This document shows, piece after piece, positions 22,201 through 30,230 of a DNA stretch of 64,000 bases. The notes beneath the pieces are model-generated. The model was not told the origin of the DNA. It searched no databases and saw only the letters and a list, made by a program, of their open reading frames with translations. How positions within the stretch are numbered: the stretch's first letter is position 1; every line of letters starts with the position of its first letter. The stretch spans positions 10,549,882-10,613,881 of the forward strand of contig NC_088778.1 of the NCBI RefSeq assembly GCF_954871325.1, written 5' to 3'. The stretch is from Gordionus sp. m RMFG-2023 (taxonomy: Eukaryota > Nematomorpha > Gordioida > Chordodea > Parachordodidae). The position numbers and the translations under genes were made by a program.

Positions 22201-22624
22201 GTGAAATATAATATAATCGTTTGAATATTATAGATTTTTTTAATTTTGAATATTTTAAAAATAATTATAAATCTGAAAATATAATTGCCCATTTTGAGAA
22301 CCATTTACAGAACGGCAATCTTTATTCCTTTTTAAAAATTAAGTATATAAAAATATTTTCTTTATTAAGCAATGTTTTAATTTATATTGGTATTGTGATT
22401 TTGAATATTATTAAGTATAATAAAATTTTTTAAATTGTTCTAACTTGATTTTACAGCAACAATAATATAATATATATACAATTTAATATTAAAAGGTTTT
22501 ACAAAACGTGAAAACTGATCATTCACCAATGAACACTGTCAACTTACTGTTGAATAAGCAAAAAGAAATAAAAGCTCCTTATTTAATTTTAAGCGGTAGA
22601 ACCACGACACACCACCCAGCGTAA
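1047..22624 (+). CDS. SART1: SART1 / Snu66 homologue, U4/U6.U5 tri-snRNP-associated protein (C-terminal part, 11 exons)
   Basis: SART1 (yeast Snu66) is a nuclear splicing factor that helps the U4/U6.U5 tri-snRNP assemble and join the pre-spliceosome. Exons read: 1047-1219, 4040-4115, 9233-9315, 13253-13326, 13565-13623, 13889-14085, 15141-15341, 20558-20714, 20861-21015, 21977-22135, 22496-22624. All are GT-AG, phases agree at every junction, and together they give about 487 codons without a stop. Diagnostic blocks, in order: [89 protein letters not shown] and the C-terminal APYLILSGR. They match the order in human SART1 (about 800 residues). The N-terminal part lies left of the window. About a dozen residues expected between exons 3 and 4 (human LTPEEM region) were not found. 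Possible poly(A) signals are weak: ATTAAA near 22709 and AATAAA at 22965. Confidence 0.93.
1730..2760 (-). mobile_element. Ty3/gypsy-like LTR retrotransposon fossil: gag part plus 5' LTR remnant
   Basis: On the minus strand this reads a gag-like protein that includes the block [19 protein letters not shown]. Upstream of it (higher coordinates, about 2525-2740) lies AT-rich sequence matching the LTR side of the related remnant at 16140-17975; both share the tract TTGTTTTGACTATAAAAT next to a TTGGCGA primer-binding-like site. It is broken in several places and its pol region is absent. It is old and lies in a SART1 intron. The rest of that intron, 1220-1730 and 2760-4039, shows nothing recognisable except a short GATCC/CGGAC-rich degenerate repeat at 1369-1490. 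Confidence 0.75.
4040..4115 (+). CDS. SART1: SART1 exon b
   Basis: The acceptor AAAACATAG is followed in phase 0 by [20 protein letters not shown], equivalent to human QQKPRSILSKYDEELEGERP. The donor is TTTTAG|GTACAA, leaving one base (phase 1). The exon is only 76 bp. Confidence 0.88.
4624..4794 (+). repeat. 83-bp tandem duplication
   Basis: An 83-bp AT-rich unit that includes TTCTATTCCAGAGTATTTC occurs twice in direct succession. The copies are identical as read, which implies a recent duplication inside a SART1 intron. The remainder of 4116-5137 is AT-rich intron with a TA microsatellite at 5120-5140. Confidence 0.85.
5138..7996 (-). mobile_element. Long-TIR DNA transposon, copy 1, decayed transposase
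   Basis: The ends are inverted repeats of roughly 600-660 bp: left about 5138-5800 starting ATATGGTGAATTCCATATC, right about 7345-7996. The interior, on the minus strand (about 6800-5955), encodes fragments of a DDE-like transposase: DFGIKAE, then [20 protein letters not shown] and [16 protein letters not shown]. The block (T/S)[14 protein letters not shown] is one I associate with transposase-like proteins of hydra, aphids and other invertebrates whose superfamily I cannot name. The frame is interrupted several times. A hAT-type MITE sits inside at 6876-7328. A second, cleaner copy is at 49751-51966. The flanks are TA-rich, so the target duplication cannot be read. Confidence 0.82.
6876..7328 (+). 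mobile_element. hAT-type MITE, GGCC-rich family, copy 1 (453 bp)
   Basis: The ends are TAGAGATCTCC and, inverted, TAGTGATCTGCATCGGGCC. An 8-bp target duplication ATTTTAAT flanks it at 6868-6875 and 7329-7336. The interior alternates GGGCCGGGC-rich subterminal blocks with AAAATTT runs. It has no coding capacity. It is inserted in the long-TIR transposon and is therefore younger than it. Confidence 0.9.
8464..8675 (+). mobile_element. hAT-type MITE, TAGTGTTGTTAAACGG family (212 bp)
   Basis: The left end is TAGTGTTGTTAAACGGCTCG and the right end is its near-inverse. A perfect 8-bp target duplication GAGGGTGG lies at 8456-8463 and 8676-8683. It is non-coding. Neighbouring intron sequence at 7997-8455 and 8684-9232 shows nothing else. 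Confidence 0.92.
9233..9315 (+). CDS. SART1: SART1 exon c
   Basis: The acceptor is TTATTATTTAG. Two bases complete the Gly codon opened by exon b, then [20 protein letters not shown] and MREGLNI follow, equivalent to the human GLRERELEEIRAKL region. The proposed donor is ATC|GTTAGT (phase 0). The frame stays open to 9346, so the exact 3' end is less certain than the start. Confidence 0.75.
9316..10849. other. SART1 intron, no recognisable feature
   Basis: AT-rich intron sequence with no frame or boundary I can support. It may hide a short exon for the SART1 block equivalent to human LTPEEM. Confidence 0.5.
10850..12090 (+). mobile_element. Non-LTR retrotransposon remnant (reverse transcriptase to C-terminus)
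   Basis: Read over three frames it shows a decayed reverse transcriptase: [18 protein letters not shown], then [15 protein letters not shown], then [17 protein letters not shown] near 11470-11515, the last corresponding to the GVQQGDPLGPLLFCLAI block of a reverse-transcriptase family common in invertebrates. Further on, [10 protein letters not shown] and [10 protein letters not shown] match that family's C-terminal region. At least four stops or frameshifts interrupt it. A hAT MITE with its target duplication is inserted at 11892-12054 and the coding trace appears to resume after it. I cannot assign the LINE clade. It is intronic in SART1. Confidence 0.75.
11892..12054 (+). mobile_element. 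hAT-type MITE, TAGTGTTGTTAAACGG family (163 bp)
   Basis: The terminal inverted repeats are TAGTGTTGTTAAACGGCTC and its complement at the right end. A perfect 8-bp target duplication CCCATGAC lies at 11884-11891 and 12055-12062. It interrupts the LINE remnant and has no coding capacity. Confidence 0.95.
12281..12978 (+). mobile_element. Short hAT-type element with GACCGGTCAAA subterminal repeats (698 bp)
   Basis: The ends are CAGGGTTG and, inverted, TAGGGTTG, with a perfect 8-bp target duplication GCATTTTT at 12273-12280 and 12979-12986. Both subterminal regions carry several copies of the palindromic motif TTGACCGGTCAAAT or variants, plausible transposase-binding sites. A 72-codon frame at 12419-12637 is not convincingly a transposase, so I treat the element as non-autonomous. 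Confidence 0.9.
13253..13326 (+). CDS. SART1: SART1 exon d
   Basis: The acceptor GAAAATATAG is followed in phase 0 by [20 protein letters not shown], equivalent to the basic block after human LTPEEM (VTFKKTKRRVKKIRKK). The donor is GATGA|GTAATA, leaving two bases. The basic run is typical of a nuclear localisation or RNA-binding segment. Confidence 0.85.
13565..13623 (+). CDS. SART1: SART1 exon e
   Basis: The acceptor is ATTTTTAG. The first base completes Asp with the previous exon, then [19 protein letters not shown] follows. The donor is CATG|GTATTG (phase 1). This is a short, low-complexity part of the protein, supported mainly by phase and by good splice sites. Confidence 0.68.
13889..14085 (+). 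CDS. SART1: SART1 exon f
   Basis: The acceptor is ATATATTTCAG; two bases complete Gly and then [19 protein letters not shown] and an RRVRRKVV segment follow. It is an acidic then basic helix-rich stretch, matching the coiled-coil part of human SART1. I chose the donor AAG|GTGACT at 14085. A weaker donor, AAA|GTTATG, would end it at 14061 in the same phase. Confidence 0.78.
14524..14740 (+). mobile_element. Degenerate hAT-type MITE, TAGTGTTGTTAAACGG family
   Basis: The left end reads TAGTGTTATCTAACGGCTC and the right half is its diverged inverse, with the shared inner motif GATTTTAGCC. The target duplication is no longer clear. It looks like an older copy of the family at 8464 and 11892. The rest of intron 14086-15140 shows nothing. 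Confidence 0.6.
15141..15341 (+). CDS. SART1: SART1 exon g
   Basis: The acceptor is TAAAAACAG and the frame is phase 0 from GTT ATG GAT. It encodes [19 protein letters not shown] and then [20 protein letters not shown], the most recognisable block of SART1 (human IVFNATSEFCRTLGEIPTYG). The donor is ATG|GTGAGA, a strong site, at a codon boundary. Confidence 0.95.
15342..16139. other. SART1 intron, no recognisable feature
   Basis: AT-rich intron with no supported gene or element boundary. Confidence 0.5.
16140..17975 (+). mobile_element. Ty3/gypsy-like LTR retrotransposon fossil: 5' LTR, gag, protease trace, start of RT
   Basis: About 16140-16346 resembles an LTR and ends beside a TTGGCGACGAG primer-binding-like site. 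Gag follows (block [18 protein letters not shown] near 16860), then a cysteine-rich knuckle region near 17200-17290, a protease trace near 17400 and the N-terminal edge of reverse transcriptase near 17830-17940. The rest of pol and the 3' LTR are absent. It has several breaks and is old. It is the same family as the minus-strand remnant at 1730-2760. A MITE end abuts it at 17976. Confidence 0.82.
17976..18140 (+). mobile_element. hAT-type MITE end, TAGTGTTGTTAAACGG family, with GACTCGAG palindromes
   Basis: It begins TAGTGTTGTTAAACGGCTAA and continues with GC-rich inverted motifs (GCCGAGTCGGCTTAG, GACTCGAGTCGAC). No right-hand inverse CAACACTA was found nearby, so the copy is truncated or its other end is lost beyond the tandem array. 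Confidence 0.6.
18211..18656 (+). repeat. 119-bp tandem array, about 3.7 copies
   Basis: Units start at 18211, 18330, 18448 and 18567 (period 118-119). Each contains GTTGTTTTTAAAGTTTTTCG, GGCTAAAATAAGCATTG and GTGACAATTGTCATAAT. Copies differ at few positions. The array lies directly downstream of the MITE end at 17976, inside a SART1 intron. 18657-19778 beyond it is AT-rich with no recognisable feature. Confidence 0.92.
19779..20386 (+). mobile_element. hAT-type MITE, GGCC-rich family, outer copy (608 bp including a nested copy)
   Basis: The ends are TAGTGATCTGCATCGGGCC and, inverted, TAGAGATCTGC. A perfect 8-bp target duplication GTTGACAT lies at 19771-19778 and 20387-20394. A second member of the same family is inserted at 19962-20221. 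It is non-coding and intronic in SART1. Confidence 0.92.
19962..20221 (+). mobile_element. hAT-type MITE, GGCC-rich family, nested inner copy (260 bp)
   Basis: The ends are TAGAGATCTGGG and, inverted, TAGTGATCTGCATCGGGCC. A perfect 8-bp target duplication TGTCATAT lies at 19954-19961 and 20222-20229. It sits inside the copy at 19779-20386, so the family was active at least twice. Confidence 0.92.
20558..20714 (+). CDS. SART1: SART1 exon h
   Basis: The acceptor TTGCGAAAAG is followed in phase 0 by an acidic segment ([10 protein letters not shown]) and then [20 protein letters not shown], equivalent to human DEEPIVNRGLAAALLLCQNK. The donor is GCGAAAG|GTTTTT, leaving one base. Confidence 0.9.
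20861..21015 (+). CDS. SART1: SART1 exon i
   Basis: The acceptor is ATTTTAAAAG; two bases complete Gly. It encodes [20 protein letters not shown] and then [20 protein letters not shown], equivalent to human YCIEDKMAIDDKYSRREEYR. The donor is TTCAAA|GTAATA at a codon boundary. Confidence 0.93.
21016..21976. other. SART1 intron, nothing recognised
   Basis: AT-rich intron. A short degenerate GGCCTAAAAATAAAT-type motif near 21478 recalls element debris seen elsewhere in the window, but no boundaries can be placed. Confidence 0.4.
21977..22135 (+). CDS. SART1: SART1 exon j
   Basis: The acceptor TTTTTTAAAG is followed in phase 0 by [18 protein letters not shown] and [20 protein letters not shown], nearly identical to human [20 protein letters not shown]. 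The donor is GTGGAT|GTAAGT, a consensus site at a codon boundary. Confidence 0.97.
22496..22624 (+). CDS. SART1: SART1 exon k (terminal)
   Basis: The acceptor ATATTAAAAG is followed in phase 0 by [20 protein letters not shown], then [15 protein letters not shown] and a TAA stop at 22622-22624. It is equivalent to the human C-terminus (TPLGTVALLQEKQK, TPYIVLSGSG). Confidence 0.95.
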   Translation, partial: VLQNVKTDHSPMNTVNLLLNKQKEIKAPYLILSGRTTTHHPA

Positions 22625-23590
22625 TTTTGAATTATATAAATCTTACCTATTAATCAGTCCATAAATGCTTCTTTTTTTAAATATCTATTTTTATTTTTAA
22701 TGTTTGAAATTAAATTTAATCTTTTAAAAAGAAGATTATACATTTTTTTCTAGTATTATTCATTGCTTTTCTTTTCAAAAAAATTTGATTTCTTTAATTC
22801 AATATATTATTATTTATTTTATATTAGACATATGAAATGATATGGATTTTCTGCAAAGCAATACCTGGATCCTAATTATATAATGTGATCATGAAAATAT
22901 GTCAACTTTATAATATTTATTTTCCATTAAATAATTATATATTGAATTTCATCGATTTATGCAAAATAAACTGTACAAAAATCAAATGAATTATAAATTA
23001 AGGTAAGTAACACATTTCCCTAATCAATAAGGAAACCCTAGGAAAATTATTTATAGATATTTACTTAGAGCATCATCAAATATTTTATACACATAGATGT
23101 TTCATAACGGGTCCATGGGGATTCGGAATTCTTCGATTTTAATATTTAACGGAGGGTTTTAAAGTTTAAAAAAATCTGATTCTATCAAAAATGCATAAAA
23201 TACACACATTTCGGATATTTTTGCCATTAACTTATGGATATTTTTTAAATTTATAATATAATATAAATTAAGAACAATTCCGAAGCATACGACGAAATCA
23301 GTGTAGGTAATATATATACAAGTTTAAATACATTTCCGGTCCAATCAGAGTTATAAATTCAAAAATTGCCCTAAGTAAATGATTAAATTTGAGAAATTCT
23401 TAATCCCCTATGAATTCCATATCCTGTATGACACCCCTAAAAAATTAAAATAAGTGAAGGATATAATTTGTTTATTACATATATAATAGAATTCCAGAAG
23501 AATTAGTTATAAAATTACATTATTAGGCCATTAATTACCAAGATATTAAAAACTCGAATTAATTTATTAATTTTTCTCATTTGTATTTTA
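22625..23590. other. SART1 3' flank / intergenic
   Basis: AT-rich. Candidate poly(A) signals are ATTAAA near 22709 and AATAAA at 22965. No other gene or element recognised. Confidence 0.4.
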
Positions 23591-23633
23591 TTAACCCTTC
23601 AATACTCCGGTGAAAAAAATGACGTTAGGACTC

Positions 23634-23887
23634 TGCAAAGAATATGGGTGGTGACGATATGGTGCGGGGTTCGAGTCAGTAAAAATATATTTTATTAACT
23701 AACTTTTTCATTTCATACTTCAATTATATACATTTTTTATAGGTCCAAATTAGAATATAAACAAATATAAAAAAGTAAAATAATATATAAAAAAGTAAGG
23801 TTACGCCGTTTATAAAATTAGATTATAACAAAATAATAAAAGTTCAAATGCAAAAAACAAAAAATAAGATAAAGGAATAACGCAACA
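23634..23887 (-). repeat. LTR of the non-autonomous element (left copy)
   Basis: 254 bp, identical as read to 25548-25801. It contains the stretch GGTGCGGGGTTCGAGTC, which resembles a pol III B box by chance or descent. Confidence 0.93.
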
Positions 23888-25189
23888 TTCTCCCTCTTCT
23901 GATAATTTCATCGGAGAAGTCATAGAGAGTTTGTTGTTCAAGTGGTTTATAATTTTGGTAATCAAGTTGTAACACAAATCATCATAACGTTGGCTTGTCC
24001 AATCGTTGGTTTGTATAAATCGATTTTGCACGGTGGTTTGTTTAAATCGCAAGCTTGATATTTATATCGTAAATTGTCTCCATTGATCATAGCTTGTTTG
24101 ATCGTACTCAATTGTTAATTATCATTTTTCCAGTTAAATATTGGAATTTGGAATAAATCAGAATATGTAATTTGGAATAGTTGATCAAATCAAATATATG
24201 AATAATATGCACGAATAACATTTTGAATTTCGGAACAATAAAATATGTAATAATATGTAATAAGGAATGATAATTTAAGGAATAAGGAATAAAATCCAAA
24301 ATAAGGAATGATAAATGATTATTATATTATTTTTTAGGTGTTAAGTTAATCATAGCGTTTTATACTTTTAGCGTTTTATGCGTTTTATATTTTTAGCGTT
24401 TTATATTTTTTGCGTTTTACATTTTTTAGCATTTCATATTTTATAAGCGTTTTAATATTTAATTTATTTTTATTTATTTTCAAACTCCGAGGTTAAAATA
24501 TGCAAATATTATGCACATTTCCCTCTTAAAAAAAAATTTAAATTTCACACCCTAATTTTAATTCAAAAAAAAAAATTCTTCATAAGATAGTTTTGAAAAT
24601 TCACCACATATATTTAAATATATTTTTCTAAAATGAATGTTTTTTTACATAACTTTTTGTCTTCAAAGCTTTTAATTTCAAAAACTTTTTATCATATTAA
24701 GTATTACTTATAAGGGTTATTTGAATCAATCATGTGATTTAAAAATTACATTTTAACATATTTAAAATTAAGTTTTATCTTCTTGTTTAGGATTTTTAAT
24801 ATTTTTAATTATATTTAAGAATTCATCTTTAGGTTTATGTTAATTTACAACAATTGGTCATCATTCAAGAAATCAAAAAATATCAATATTATCCATTATG
24901 ATTTTACATTTTAGTAATTTTAAAAATTTATAACATGCCTTTATCCTGGCATGAAATTTTAATTTATAATACTTCTTACGTGGATTAGAATAATAAGTAA
25001 CCATCATTGGTCTCACAAAATAGAATTCATAACCTATCGTTCAACTTCCATATCAGTTCTTCCTAGGTTGTCACATTAGGTTAGGTGCTGGCTATTATAT
25101 TCCAGTCCAACATCCGGAGCCGGGACACCATAAAGAAAGAAGCTTTTTGCATGAAAGAACGTACTAAGGTTTGATTCTTGGTCATCTCA

Positions 25190-25535
25190 GTAGTTTAGGT
25201 AGTCACAATAGATAAGGTAGTCATAACATCACAATAGATAAGGTAGTCATAATAGGTAGTCATCTCCATAGGTTTAGCACAAGGTAGAGTCATAATAGGT
25301 AGTCATCTCCATAGGTTAAGCAATCAACACAATAGGTAGTCATATAAATAGAGTCATCTCAATGGATTAAACAATCGTCACAATAGGTAGTCTAAATAGA
25401 GTCATCTCAATGGATTAAGCAATCATCACAATAGGTAGTCATATAAATAGAGTCATCTCAATGGATTAAGCAATCGTCATAGATTAGATGGTCATCTCAG
25501 CAGATTAGGTAGTCATCTTTTTCTAGTCCACCACC
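25190..25535 (-). repeat. Tandem repeats inside the LTR element
   Basis: About seven variable-length units share GGTAGTCAT, ATAGAGTCATCTCAATGGAT and TAAGCAATC motifs. They lie next to the primer-binding side of the element, where leader or gag would be in an autonomous relative. Confidence 0.8.
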
Positions 25536-25547
25536 CAAAGGGCACCA

Positions 25548-25801
25548 TGCAAAGAATATGGGTGGTGACGATATGGTGCGGGGTTCGAGTCAGTAAAAAT
25601 ATATTTTATTAACTAACTTTTTCATTTCATACTTCAATTATATACATTTTTTATAGGTCCAAATTAGAATATAAACAAATATAAAAAAGTAAAATAATAT
25701 ATAAAAAAGTAAGGTTACGCCGTTTATAAAATTAGATTATAACAAAATAATAAAAGTTCAAATGCAAAAAACAAAAAATAAGATAAAGGAATAACGCAAC
25801 A
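25548..25801 (-). repeat. LTR of the non-autonomous element (right copy)
   Basis: 254 bp, identical as read to 23634-23887 and followed by the target duplication GACTC at 25802-25806. Confidence 0.93.
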
Positions 25802-26249
25802 GACTCTGATGGGGTTTAATAGACCCCAATTCAAATGTATATATCTCTTTTTGTATTTAATATTTTGGTTTAATATTTAGATATAAGATAGAACAAATCT
25901 TAAACTTGATAAAATATTTATTTTAATTTATTATGTTTAGATAAAAAATAATGAGGATAATTATAATTTGTGCCAAATTTCCCAAAAAAAGTTTTATTAA
26001 ATATTAAATTGAAAAAATAATTTATATATCATATCATCATTATAATTCATTTTTGATATATATTCCTCAATATAAAAACAAGATTTACACTAATACATGC
26101 AAACGTAAAAAAAATATAGGGCATTGAAATATGTTAATTTTGACTTATCACATAAAGCATTAATATTCTCTGAAATGTTTTTCTATTTTTATCTATTATA
26201 ATAAATTGTAGCTTAGAGCAAATATAAAAATCAATTTATTTAAATGCAT

Positions 26250-29200
26250 TACAGTTCTCCCCACTATAAATTGAATTCATTATAAAAACATAATGGGGGT
26301 TTCGAAACTCTTTTTTTTAAAGTTGTATTTCCATTATGTTCTGCAATGTCCAAATCCTCAGTCATTGTTATGGGTGTTACCTTAGCCTGTACATGAGCTT
26401 CCCTCAGTTGGTCGGCATGTTTGTTTTTTTACAATACACTCCGACTCAACATCATACAATATCGCACTTCACCGTTGAACTACTGTCCCTTAATGCTATC
26501 CCGCAGTCCTTTCTTTTTTACCCCAGCCTTTTGCTTCTCTTCAAATTCACTGGGCTCAACGTTCCTTCATAATTTTTTTATTTCCATAACGCGTTTTCGG
26601 TCCTTTCTCTCGTAGATAATTTCCATTGATCTAACGTCGTCCTGAGCGGCCTTCCGGCAGGAGATTTACCGTTAGTTGCATTTGGAATATTTCGGTATGT
26701 AATTAAAACATTCGCTAAATTTAACTGGTCCAGAGTCTCACTTCTCCTTCCAGCATAGAAATGCGTCTTATCGTACGTATATAACGCTCAGCCAAACCAT
26801 TCGATTTTGGGCTATAAGGGGCCGATATAAAATGTTTTATATTATTTTTAAAAAGAAACGTTTTGAATTCACATCCAGTAAATTGAGTACCGTTATCTGA
26901 AACAATGTAACGAGGTAAACCAAATCTAGCGAAATAATTACGCAGATTATTTATTACACTCGTCGAATTAATATGTGTTAAAATTGCAACTTCAACCCAT
27001 TTGGTGTAAACATCTACGAAAATTAACCAATACTTTCCAGACACGGGGCCTGTCAAATCAATGTGTATTCCGTTCCCAAGGTCAGGTAGGAATATTCCAA
27101 TTGTATAGCGGTACTTCTCTGGCTCCAGGTCTTCCTTCCTGACAACTCTTGCAGTTTTTGACGAAATCTTCAACATCACGATCAAGATTCGTTCAGAAGA
27201 CATAGTATCTGCATAAAGATTTCATCCCCACTATTCCAAGATGTCCTTGATGGATAACATTCAAAACCTCTTTTTTTAGGTTATCAGGAATAATGATTCT
27301 ATCATAAAATAATAGCCCCTCTTCGAATGAAATATTATTTTTAATTAAGATGAATTTTTTTAAACTTTTCGAATAATTATTCATATTATCAATATGCCAA
27401 ATATTTTTTATTAAATTAATGATATCTTTTAGATTTATATCATTGATCGTTTCACTTATAATTATAACTTTACTTCGAGTGAACAATAAATCTTTTATTA
27501 AATTGATCTTTACTTCTCTAATTTCATTTTCAATTTTTTTTTAAACTTTATTAATTTTTTTTCTCTCTACCCCCAAACGGGATAGAGCGTCGGCGCATCT
27601 GTTTTGATTACCCGGCCTATGAATTATCTCATAGTCGTAATTAAAAGCTTCGTCGCCCACCGTATTAAACGGTTATTTTATTTAGGTCTCTTTTATCACA
27701 TAAGATATATTTTAAAGGTTTATGATCTGTAACCAAAATAAAATGTCTTCCATAAATATATTGATGAAACTTCTCGATAGCGAACATGATCGCCGAAGCC
27801 TCCCGATCAATGGTGGCGTAATTCTTTTCAGTCAACGAAAGTGTCCTCGACGTGTAAGCAATCGGTTTCTCCTGGCCAGTAAGAAATCGGTGTGCAATAA
27901 CAGCTCCTAGACCATCTTCGGAAGCGTCACAAGAAATCACGACAGGAATATATGCTGAATAAGGAATTATTGTATCTTCTTTTTATAATATTTTTTTTAC
28001 TCTATTATATATTTTATCTTCTTTAGCTTACCAAAACCAACTCATATTTTTACTCATTAGTCGGTGTAAGTAAAGGCACACAAATAGAATGTAAATTTTT
28101 AATAAACGATTCATGATAATTTACCATTCCCAAAAACGAACATAATTCTTTAACATTAGACGGTGTTTTACCATTTTTTATAGCATTAATCTTATCTTCG
28201 GTCGGGTGAATTCCGAATTCATCAATAACATGACCTAAATAAGTAACTGACTTTTCTCCAATTTTAATTTTATCGGTCGTCGTTGTGTCCAGCCTTATCA
28301 AATCTTCTTAATACTTCTTCTAGATTAACTATATGATCAAAATTATTCTCGCCTGCAATAATTACATCGTCTAAAAATACACTAACCATAGGAATTCCCT
28401 TTAATAGGTTTTGCATAAAGCGTTGAAATATTATTGGAGTAGTCAACCCAAAAGGAATTCTTTGGTATCGGTAATAACCGACATGAGTCGAAATTACTAG
28501 AATGTCTCTACATTCTGGACTAACTCCGAATTGTAAAAATGATTCTCTTAAATCTATCGTTGTAAATATATTACCACCCGCGATCCTATTTGCCAGGTCA
28601 ACGAAAGTTGGTAGTAAATCGTTATCTATAGCTAAATATTTGTTGATTGTTAAAGGAAAATCTCCGCATATCCGCACGGCACCGGATTTCTTTAAAATAT
28701 TAACCGTTGGCGTAGCCCAAGTAATTGGAGTCTTTGTTGGATCCACCTTCTCGATAACGCCTTTATCTAAAAGTCTGTCCAACTCAGTTTCAACGGTTCA
28801 ACGCAACGGAAATGGAATTCTTCAATATGGCAGCGCAATTGGCACAGTATTTGGTTGTATCTTGATGACGGCTTCCTGTAATTTTATTTGTCCTAATTTT
28901 TTTTAAAAAACTTGCAGAAATTTTGAAACAATAGTATTTAAACTGATCTTTCATATTTATATTATTAATTCGAACTTCTTCAGGAAGTTTTATATCAAAT
29001 TCTTTAAGAAAGGGCTTTCCAGAAATAAGGGAATTCTCACCCTTAACTACCCAAATAGGTAAAAATTTTGAAATATTTTTTACTTCGACTTTCACTAAAC
29101 ATTTACCCAAAACTTCGATTTTGATATGGTTATATCATATCCTACTAGTTTATAAGCAGGTGATAATGGTGGTTTGCCTATGCGCTCCAGGTAACCTCAT

Positions 29201-30230
29201 CTATCACACTACACGCCGCGCCAGTATCAAATTCCATAGTAAGCTGGAGCCCATTTATCTTCGCGTCGATTGTAGCTTTATTAGCAAAAGACAGGCGAGG
29301 TGTCCGTGGTAAAATCATTTGTATAGCATGCGTTCTACACTCTTTCGCTATGTGGTTTGTTTTTCCGCAACTAAGCATATTACTTTTTTTGACTGAAATT
29401 AGGTTTAAAACTTGGTTTATATAAATTATGGTTGAATTTGTTAGCATTATAATTATTATTATTATTATTATTTGTTTACGTTATTATAACTATTCTTAAA
29501 ATAAGTATTTTTGGAACCTTGCATAGGCTTATGTTTAATTATTTTATTAACTTCTGCCAGGGCTTCCTTCTCCAATGAAGACAGCGCGATAGTTCGGCAT
29601 ATTTTGACCGAAGTTCTTTTTCCAGCTCAGGTAACCCTACTCCTAAGATGAAAATATTTCTTAAGAGTTCATCAACCGGCGATTTAAAATTACATAAAGA
29701 GCAAATGCTTTTTAATTTGATTGAAAAAAATCGATAATAGCTTCACTGCCTGTTTTTAAAGTATAAAAGTTATTTCTATGTAGAAAAATACTCGAAAAAT
29801 CTTAAATAATTTTTCTAAATTCTCAAGTAAAATTGCATAATTTATGTTATCTAAGTTATTATGAAAGTAAAATTTTTTAATTTTAATTAAATTATCAGTG
29901 CCTTAGGCTAATAATAAATCTTTTTTTTTATTTTGATCAACAATATTTTTTACTTTGAAAATGAGTTCTATATTATATAGGTAATCCCGAATATTTTTTC
30001 TTTTATGAATTCAGGAATATGAAATTGAGTAGGTTCTTCAATCTTCAGAGGCATGGTATAATTTTAATCTTTTTATTTAAAATAATTCGTAGTCGTCAAA
30101 AATGACTTGAAAATAAATCATCACCAAATGAAATGTTTTCAGAATAATGATGTAAAGTGATTTATTTCATAATAAAATATATATGCTCCAAACATAATTT
30201 TTTCCCCATATTTGACAAAAATATATCCTT
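26250..30230 (-). mobile_element. Ty3/gypsy retrotransposon fossil (gag-protease-RT-RNase H-integrase)
   Basis: On the minus strand the parts run in Ty3/gypsy order: gag start near 30045, zinc knuckle and aspartic protease near 29440-29180, reverse transcriptase near 28780-28050, RNase H near 27940-27665, integrase zinc-binding and core domains near 27490-26720. A purine-rich tract near 26255-26266 may mark the 3' end of the interior. I could not match a pair of LTRs. It is broken, with several to about ten interruptions, and is clearly older than the LTR element beside it. It lies within the piggyBac-like unit. Confidence 0.9.

Larger units (their letters stand above)
23634..25801 (-). mobile_element. 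Non-autonomous Ty1/copia-like LTR element (LARD/TRIM-like), young
   Basis: Two 254-bp LTRs, 23634-23887 and 25548-25801, look identical, begin and end TG...CA, and are flanked by the 5-bp target duplication GACTC (23629-23633, 25802-25806). Orientation is minus: read that way, a primer-binding-like TGGTGCCCTTTGGG follows the first LTR directly and a purine tract AGAAGAGGGAGAA precedes the second. The 1.66 kb interior carries no polyprotein, only small frames and tandem repeats. It is therefore non-autonomous by nature rather than obviously broken, and recent, since the LTRs have not diverged. Confidence 0.9.

Noticed and set aside
25190-25535. CRISPR-like array
   Set aside because: Units vary in length and there are no regular spacers; it is a tandem repeat inside an LTR element in an animal genome.
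26336-26615. Two plus-strand frames of 64-78 codons
   Set aside because: They lie opposite the 3' end of the Ty3/gypsy fossil and show no protein motif.
28502-28906. 134-codon plus-strand frame
   Set aside because: It is the antisense shadow of the reverse-transcriptase region of the Ty3/gypsy fossil.
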